Of a stretch of 64,000 nt of DNA, positions 58,101 through 64,000 are shown in pieces; the first letter of the stretch is position 1, and every line of letters begins with the position of its first letter. The stretch spans positions 116,152,246-116,216,245 of the forward strand of contig OU015523.1 in the NCBI GenBank assembly GCA_907165065.1. Direction: 5' to 3'. This DNA is from Caprimulgus europaeus. Its lineage: Eukaryota; Chordata; Aves; Caprimulgiformes; Caprimulgidae. The position numbers and the translations under genes are program-made. The notes beneath the pieces are model-generated. The model was not told the DNA's origin and made no database searches. It was given only the letters and a program-made list of their open reading frames with translations.

Positions 58101-61100
58101 TGTTCAATTTAGTACACATTGCATACCAGTGTCTACTTTGACAGAAAAGTGTTTGGCATGTTTTTGAATCTATTGCTGAATTTCTTTGACCAGTCTCCCA
58201 AATGCTGCATTTCAAAACCTAAGGAATTCCCTGTAACTTTAGCAGATCACTTTCAAAGCAAAGATCTTTCACTTGAAATTCTGCATTCAATTTAAAAATC
58301 AGGCCAAATGGAACAGGCTCTCTTGCCCTGCCTCTGTATTTCTGCTCAAAGTATTCTCTGAGGCTACTGGAACTTTTTCATCTTTTGCTCCCTTTCTTCA
58401 TCTTTTTTTTTTTTTTTTTTTTTCCTTTGTCCATAGCCTGCATTCCAAAGACAGTTTCCCCTGATATCCAATAACTGGGAGGGAATGGAAAGAAAAGTAA
58501 ATGTTATTAGGTTTTCAGTGTAATGGGTAGGCAAAGAAAGGTCCTCTAGCACAGTATTTGAGTTATGTCAGAACTTCTTTCCACAGGATGTCATATAGGG
58601 AGAGAGCATTTGCTCTGACAGCAGCAGAAACTTGGTACAGTTGACATTTGTTCCTATTCTAATGTTCCTATTCTAGGCATAAGGTATTTTTAACCATTAT
58701 CTCCTACTATGTTTGCACAGCTCATTCTCTGCATTACACAGACATGCTTTATTTATTCTTGGGTCTGCCTCCAAACTACAGTCAAGTGCTGAAAAGTCTC
58801 TCAATGTTGCCCTGGTGAAGCCTTGATCAGGCCACCACTGTATCAATTTTACAAGACCACTGAAAAATCCAGTCCAACCAACCTCAAATACACAGTAATC
58901 AGTTGTATGCAAATGTCACATTTATTTCAGTATCTCCCATTTTGTGTTTTGTTTTCCTTTAGGTGTACTTTCTCCTGAGTAGAAGTACCTCACATACACC
59001 AAGGTTGTAACTGGAACTAATTAACAACTGCAGAGCAGACTGCTTATTTGAGACATCAGTGAGATACATGTGTCTAATTTTAAGCATATGCTTAAATACC
59101 AGAGAAATCAACGGGCGCTGCTGACTGTAGTGATTTTGGTGTGCTTTATTCTTTCATTACATTACCTTTCCTTTTCAGTTTTCCAAAGCTCCTCACTATC
59201 TCATGAACCACAGCTGCCCCACTCTGAGGATCGATGCCACCAAATACCCATGAGTCACGGTGGCCTCCCAGTATGACATATCTGTCTAGAGAAATTAATT
59301 GTAGAGGTTTACTTAGAAAAAAATTTCCTTCCATAGAGCTGTTAATTGGAAGTAATAACAAATTTTCCATGTAGGTGTCAGGCAGCAAAGCTTAATAGTT
59401 TATGATACACATGATAGAAAGGCAAAAGACATTTTAAATCTCCAAAGACATTTTTCTGCATTTTCATCCAGTGCTAAAGAATTTGTCAAACACAATAACT
59501 TGATCCCATAAGACTCAACATTTCCTAAATTCTATAATGTTACCTCCATTATTAGATATACTGAAGATTTCCTCTGAAGATAGAAGTATCTTTCCCTGTT
59601 TTAAAACAGTATGTTTCATGGTAAAGTTGATCCACTAATTATATTTGTACAGCATATCAACTCAGAACATTAAGGTGTGCTGAATGCAGTATGTGTATAG
59701 TCAATCATAAAAAGGCTTGTTCAAATAATGAGAGAGATGTGATTAATAAGATCAAAGTCAGATCTCTGTGCTACTATAACAGAGTTAACAGTTGTGTTTC
59801 AGGCAACAAGGAAGTGCTGCAGTTACTAGTTAAATAATGCTATCACCATCCTAGGGATGTCTATGTATCTGTTTTTTTAGAGTATAAAATCACACTGGTT
59901 ACAAGATACTGTAAGACAGCCAGAGTCATAGTGGTGGATATGATGTCTTCAGATGGAATGCAAAATCCATTGCTGTGTTAGTAGGGAAGAATATTCACTT
60001 GAGAATATTCTTTCAATTGCAAAGTTACTTGCCTGAAGACAAATATTTCTGCCTTGGTTATGACTCCCTCTTGAAAAATCAGCATTTACAGTGAAAGTGC
60101 TGACATACACTGAACCATATGAAATCTGGTGCAATAAATATTTCAACACCAATGATCAGGTAGTGCAATATTTCAGAGAAAACTATATTCTCGATTCCCC
60201 CCTGGTAACTCTGAAGAGCATATAGCACTGTACGTTCACATTATACTGAAGACAAATTATTTTACCTGGTTCTACTGTGCCTCTGATGGTACCAATCACG
60301 TTGTAAATCCTTGTTACTTCATTGTGGCTATGAATGTGCATTTTCACCTTTCTAATGTATTGAGAAGAAAACCCAAAGAGAAAACCCACCAGATTAGATA
60401 ACTGAACATCTTGACACTTTAAAAAGTGTACAATATAAATTGTAAGGAAAGCATTTTGGCCGAATTTGCCCTCCATTAAACCAAAGTAAATCTGAAAAGA
60501 TTTCAGTATAGTTTTGTTCTGGATTTATACTTGTGCAATTGAGAACAACATTTAGCCCTTGAAAGCTATGTGCTGTTATTGATGTCAACAAGATTTATAC
60601 AGATAACAGACTCAAAATTCAAAGATTTTTTACTAGCAGCTATTTTTTAAATTTGGAAGAGTGACAGAAAAATGAAAGCCACCTAATATTAAAAAGATAA
60701 ATAGTTCTAATTTTCTCCAGGTTGGTGCAAATCAGAACTGACTCCAGCACAGTCAATACTGATGTGACACTTCAGGCAGCAGAAAATCAGACAACCTGAG
60801 CTGCACCAAGAGACTTTGCTTGTTTATCTACAACACAGCTGGAGATGCAATAACTCATCCTCAAGGGTTGTCTGTATATTTTTCAGAAATAATTTTTCAT
60901 GTGGTATGACTAAGACATAGAGAAAAGGTCAGATGGTTCATATGAAGTCAGTACAATAGCTCAGCCCATACTGAAACGCCTGGACTTTAGTCCTAAACTG
61001 ATTATTAAATCATATCAGTTTAAAAAAAAAAACAATCTGAAGCAATAAAATTGACATTGTAGTTATAGCTTTTCTTTCTGGAAAACTTGTAGATTAAAAC

Positions 61101-64000
61101 TGTTTTATATAAGGCAATAGGTAAGGCCAGAAGCCAAACCCATATGAATTTTAAAAAAGACAACAAACAACTTAAGGTTTAAAAAAAAAAAAAAAAAAAT
61201 AATCAGTCTCATCAAATAGCTTGTCAAAGGCTAGATACTTTTCAAATAAAACTGGTTCAAGGCTAGCTGGAAACTAAAGCAATCCAATCATATCCATTCC
61301 ACCAAAACATAAATCTACCAAAGCTTTGCACTGAGCACATTTCAGACAAGGAAACAATCATAATCAAAGAAATGATACAAATAACCCAAAGTACTCCACC
61401 TTTGATCAAATTCTCTACCTGTGTTTCTCTGATCCTGAGTATGCTTTCCTTATAAAACAAAACTGACCTTGTAGAATAATCTGTTGTGAAACCAGGACCA
61501 ACGTTGTAAGATACATTCAAGTTTCCTCTCCAGCTACTATGTGGTGATGCATATCCTCCCATATTACTGTTATGAAAAAACAAACAAACAAAAAAAAAAT
61601 CATTATTAGTTACAGACATATTACAAACACAAATGAGGGACCAGGAACCACACTTTGTTAGGTCCCATGCACACACAGACCATAGTGATGGTCTTTGTCT
61701 TAGACAATTTATACTACAAGCTTCCACAGAGGAATAATCTGTCTTTTTATCTACATTAACACTAGTAAATTAACAGAGAGGAATAGTCCTGGGCATTGAT
61801 ATCAGCTTGGAATGGCCTACAGACATCCTGGAAAACAGTCTTGGCTTCCAAAGGTTTTACACACAAACTGCCTCTTGAAAAAATGGTCCCTGGAACTTTC
61901 TACTGCTTTGAACTGCATTTCCATTTGAACTGCCAGAGAGTAACCTGGACCATTCTAACAGTTTAACAACATAGGCAGTTGTCTTCCAGTGCCTGTCCCT
62001 GGACACTGCTTAATCTGGTAGCACAGACTGAGCTTATGTGCTTCAAAGATGTCTAAATTGGAGAAATATAATCAGTTCAAGTCACCTTTTCTTGTTCCAT
62101 TGTCAAAGCTGAGATTTTTTTTCTCAGTTAACACAACTGGAAATGCCTTAATGCAGTGGATCACAATCACCCATACTTATTCACCTGTTCTAAAGGATTT
62201 ATATTTTTGACATGAACTTGTGAGAAACATAAAAAATACATTAAAAATTACGTTAGGTGTTCTGGATCTCATTAGGCAAAATATATTTACTGTAAATGAA
62301 AACATGTCCTTTACTGTAAATGCATACTTCAGACAAATTTAATTCCACAGAACACTTTAACATGTCTACAGTTCTTCAGTATGTTTTCTATATAAAAATA
62401 TGGCAGCAGGAATAACTAGAAGTTATGACTTCTCAAGACAAAAGTGAAAACAAGGACTCGGCATTTTTCGAGGATTTAGATTTCATTCATAATTATTAAA
62501 ATCAAGTTCTAGAATTATTTACAACTTACTGAAGAGAAATATCTAGCTACATCATATTTATGCATCTTAATCTGCTCTACCATCATGAACTGGCAGTGAA
62601 AAAAAAGAGGTTTTTTTAATTTATACCTTTATCATTACAGAGAAAAGACAGTTTGGAGATATATTAGTCCATAAAAGTTTGGGAGGAAATAGGAATAACA
62701 CTATAACAGTGTTAATATACATCAGGAATGCAAAGACACCAAAGACAGTAAAATTCTGCTTCATATAATAAATAGCTTCAATACTTCAGAAGAAATCTGC
62801 ACAGAGAACCAAGATAGATTTTTTTTTTCCCCCAACATTTAAACAGAGGCATCAGACAGAACAGAATGGTTACTTATATGATTTAGACGTAACATTCCAA
62901 TACAAATACATACTCAAGATTATGTTCACTTAATGCCCTGAACACTTACCTGTGGCACTGCTGCCAACCCTGGCATTTCCTGCTCTGTATCCCGACACTT
63001 GATACAGACGATTACTGATACCTTTCTAGGGAACGATACACCTGCCTACTCAATCACATCTTAGTTTTTTCAGATAAATTCCTTCAATTGTTAAGATAAT
63101 TCTGAATTTTAATGCTGTCCTTAGGTAGGCTGGCAGCCTATTTCTTGCATGTTTAGTAAGCACACTTACTTTCATATAGATGTCTATTAAATTCCCTACA
63201 ATACTCCAGATTTTCCCCAATGTCCTTATACTAGATTGCTAGCATCATTTCATATTTTTGCAACATAATACACCTCATGAGAGAAAGCACATGCCTTCAT
63301 TCAAAAGAGGACAGTACAGATACTGTCCTACCAAACATTCATGACAACTATTTCCCTGGACAAATGAATTACTTAATTTGTGGTCTTTGTCACAAGACAG
63401 GTATCACACCATCCTCAAAAATGTTTTATTTTATTCAAACTGAGAGGCACTTTACGACTTCAGTATACTTGACTGATCATGATATATTACAAATGATCCT
63501 TTCCAGATCACTCTGCACATATCTGATATGTGGTAACAGATAACATGTTTACCTCCTCCAGAGAACCTAATGACAAACAAACATACATTATTTCAACAGC
63601 TACAGGAGAAGCACAGAGCAAAGTCTTCCCCTTTTCTTTTCAAATACTCTCACAACTTTCAAAAAACATTCTGCTTATAATTCCCCATGTCTCCTATACA
63701 CTTACCGCAGTAATAACTCAGCATCATGATAGCCAATGGGATGAACTGGAATTTTTGGGAGACCTACACCGTTGGCTTTGTCCAATCGGAAGGTGTATTC
63801 TGAAAGCAAAAGACAGATACTTTCATATTTACAACTCAGGGGAACCTATACAGCTCATAGCACAGCCCTAGCACTGGTGTCAGGGATAATCATTTCACTT
63901 TCCTGAAAGTCAGGCTTCAGTGACTTCATTCTTTACACCTTATTGACATGTTTTCAGACAGACACTAAAAAATTCTCCCATAGTATCTGCAGTCATACAT
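48934..64000 (-). CDS. FOLH1: FOLH1 (glutamate carboxypeptidase II / PSMA-like), exons 7-19, 5' part outside the window
   Basis: A membrane zinc exopeptidase of family M28B, expected to hydrolyse NAAG and folate polyglutamate at the cell surface. Thirteen exons join in frame to about 475 codons, the C-terminal two thirds of a roughly 740-750-residue protein; exons 1-6 lie right of 64000. Every catalytic residue in this part is present (human GCPII numbering): zinc ligands His377, Asp387, Glu425, Asp453 and His553; general base Glu424; arginine patch Arg463, Arg534 and Arg536 with Asn519; Lys699 and Tyr700. FOLH1 is preferred over NAALAD2 from [38 protein letters not shown] and [19 protein letters not shown]. 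All exon lengths and phases equal those of the NAALAD2 gene downstream. No frameshift or stop was seen. Confidence 0.88.
49124..50344 (-). other. FOLH1 intron 18
   Basis: 1.2 kb, containing one plus-strand CR1 tail (49775-49959), antisense to the gene. Nothing else was recognised. Confidence 0.6.
49775..49959 (+). repeat. CR1 LINE 3' end in FOLH1 intron 18, plus strand
   Basis: AAGGTTGTGGAATCTCCTTC, GAAGACATTCAAGACCTGCC, TAGGTGTTCCTGCTCTGGCA and the ATTCTGTGATTCTG tail. This is the ATTCTGTG subtype, like the 3937-5580 copy, but more diverged. Confidence 0.93.
50345..50437 (-). CDS. FOLH1: FOLH1 exon 18
   Basis: 93 bases (31 codon equivalents). [18 protein letters not shown] then [13 protein letters not shown]. 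The acceptor AG directly follows a T7 run and a (TTTG)n repeat on the sense strand. Donor GTAAGA. Confidence 0.93.
50441..50488. repeat. (CAAA)n simple repeat at the exon 18 acceptor
   Basis: About ten CAAA-type units and an A run, ending three bases from the FOLH1 exon 18 boundary. Read on the sense strand it is the (TTTG)n-T7 tract that serves as polypyrimidine tract. Confidence 0.92.
50489..52214 (-). other. FOLH1 intron 17 (rest)
   Basis: 1.7 kb with no recognised gene or transposon. A roughly 21-base tandem duplication (GGTTATTCAGGGTTAATGCA-like) lies near 52100-52141. Confidence 0.5.
52215..52296 (-). CDS. FOLH1: FOLH1 exon 17
   Basis: 82 bases. [20 protein letters not shown] then QQIDIN, a helix of the C-terminal domain, with a possible N-glycosylation NFT site as in human FOLH1. 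Donor GTAAGT. Confidence 0.93.
52645..52909 (-). CDS. FOLH1: FOLH1 exon 16
   Basis: 265 bases. [20 protein letters not shown] contains the zinc ligand His (GCPII His553). [20 protein letters not shown] is FOLH1-type. Acceptor TTCCAG, donor GTACGT. Confidence 0.96.
53680..53770 (-). CDS. FOLH1: FOLH1 exon 15
   Basis: 91 bases. [20 protein letters not shown] then [10 protein letters not shown]. It keeps GCPII Asn519, Arg534 and Arg536 of the S1 pocket. The [11 protein letters not shown] segment is one of the strongest marks of FOLH1 identity. Donor GTAAGT. Confidence 0.95.
54585..54676 (-). CDS. FOLH1: FOLH1 exon 14
   Basis: 92 bases. [20 protein letters not shown] then [20 protein letters not shown] is as in FOLH1. 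Donor GTCAGT. Confidence 0.93.
54677..56720 (-). other. FOLH1 intron 13
   Basis: 2.0 kb with no recognised gene. An AT/GT-rich tract (TATATATATATGTGTGTATA) lies at 56008-56040. No CR1 was seen. Confidence 0.5.
56721..56788 (-). CDS. FOLH1: FOLH1 exon 13
   Basis: 68 bases. [20 protein letters not shown] then KE, with the S1 arginine equivalent to GCPII Arg463. Acceptor TTTTTCAG, donor GTAATA. Confidence 0.93.
57335..57398 (-). CDS. FOLH1: FOLH1 exon 12
   Basis: 64 bases. [20 protein letters not shown] contains zinc ligand Asp (GCPII Asp453). Acceptor CTCATAG, donor GTATGT. Confidence 0.93.
57547..57590. repeat. Purine-rich GA simple repeat
   Basis: AGAGAGAAAGAG and GGGAAGGAGGGAAGG units in the short FOLH1 intron 11. 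On the sense strand it is a C/T tract, about 150-190 bases after the exon 11 donor. Confidence 0.8.
57663..57745 (-). CDS. FOLH1: FOLH1 exon 11
   Basis: 83 bases. [18 protein letters not shown] then LLGSTEWAE: general base Glu, zinc ligand Glu and two calcium-binding Glu residues. Donor GTAAAC. Confidence 0.95.
57746..59165 (-). other. FOLH1 intron 10
   Basis: 1.4 kb with no gene. It holds the poly-T tract at 58403-58423 and a 14-base tandem copy of GTTCCTATTCTA near 58648-58676. Confidence 0.5.
58403..58423. repeat. Poly-T tract
   Basis: 21 uninterrupted T on the plus strand, so poly-A on the gene's sense strand, in FOLH1 intron 10. It may be a retroposon tail, but no element is recognised beside it. 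Confidence 0.85.
59166..59285 (-). CDS. FOLH1: FOLH1 exon 10
   Basis: 120 bases. [20 protein letters not shown] then [19 protein letters not shown], identical to human FOLH1 over most of its length, with zinc ligands His377 and Asp387. Donor GTAATG. Confidence 0.96.
60266..60351 (-). CDS. FOLH1: FOLH1 exon 9
   Basis: 86 bases. [20 protein letters not shown] then TIRGTVEP. The NEVTRIYNV form is FOLH1-type, against NKITRIYNV in the neighbouring NAALAD2. Donor GTAAAA. Confidence 0.94.
60352..61467 (-). other. FOLH1 intron 8
   Basis: 1.1 kb without gene or transposon. A run of 19 A lies at 61181-61199. Confidence 0.5.
61468..61566 (-). CDS. FOLH1: FOLH1 exon 8
   Basis: 99 bases. [20 protein letters not shown] then [17 protein letters not shown] and YNVGPGFT are FOLH1-like. 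The donor is AG|GTCAGT, the same GTC type as in the paralogue. The acceptor lies near a (TTTG)n tract. Confidence 0.94.
61575..61599. repeat. (CAAA)n/poly-A simple repeat beside the exon 8 acceptor
   Basis: A6, two to three CAAA units and a run of A begin nine bases from the FOLH1 exon 8 boundary. On the sense strand this supplies the T/TTTG polypyrimidine tract before CATAACAG. Confidence 0.88.
61600..63705 (-). other. FOLH1 intron 7 (rest)
   Basis: 2.1 kb of AT-rich sequence with no recognised gene, CR1 or structured repeat. Confidence 0.5.
63706..63799 (-). CDS. FOLH1: FOLH1 exon 7
   Basis: 94 bases, the most upstream exon inside the window. [20 protein letters not shown] then [15 protein letters not shown] is FOLH1-like (NAALAD2 has GVGIP). 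Acceptor GCTTTCAG, donor GTAAGT. Exon 6 must lie beyond 64000. Confidence 0.93.
63800..64000 (-). other. FOLH1 intron 6 (3' part only)
   Basis: The window ends inside this intron. No further exon is seen. Confidence 0.7.

Overview
This is an avian nuclear genome window. It is AT-rich, intron-dominated vertebrate DNA scattered with CR1 non-LTR retrotransposons whose 3' ends carry the typical ATTCTATG/ATTCTGTG octamer repeats, plus one avian-type solo LTR. No prokaryotic, organellar or CRISPR content was seen.

Two host genes of the glutamate carboxypeptidase II family (peptidase family M28B) lie head-to-tail on the minus strand. The complete one (7608-40340) is NAALAD2. Its 19 coding exons, all bounded by GT-AG introns, join in frame to a 740-codon product, the same length I recall for human NAALAD2. 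All five zinc ligands, the catalytic glutamate, the calcium ligands and the substrate-binding residues are present. The second gene (48934 to beyond 64000) is FOLH1 (PSMA/GCPII-like). Only exons 7 to 19 (about 475 codons) fall inside the window; exons 1 to 6 should lie to the right. All 13 exons seen in both genes have identical lengths and intron phases, so the pair is an old tandem duplication. From memory, the mammalian neighbourhood is NOX4 - FOLH1(B) - NAALAD2 - CHORDC1, and this layout fits that ancestral order.

Layout: 1-3490 is intergenic, with one CR1 tail. 3496-5707 is a solo LTR with a 5-bp target duplication, split by a young CR1 that still has an uninterrupted 514-codon reverse-transcriptase ORF. 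5713-7607 is the region downstream of the NAALAD2 stop, including its probable 3' UTR. 7608-40340 is NAALAD2. 40341-48933 is the spacer, holding a GC-rich candidate promoter for NAALAD2, a GC-rich island, four plus-strand CR1 tails, a perfect 15-bp hairpin and the probable FOLH1 3' UTR. 48934-64000 is the 3' two thirds of FOLH1.

Both products should be type II membrane zinc exopeptidases that release C-terminal glutamate, for example from N-acetylaspartylglutamate (NAAG); FOLH1 also trims folate polyglutamate. I found no convincing new biological system. The points most worth a second look are the exact exon conservation of the pair, the nested CR1-in-LTR, the simple repeats that form the polypyrimidine tracts of two FOLH1 splice acceptors, the substrate-pocket differences between the paralogues, and the unexplained GC island and hairpin in the spacer.
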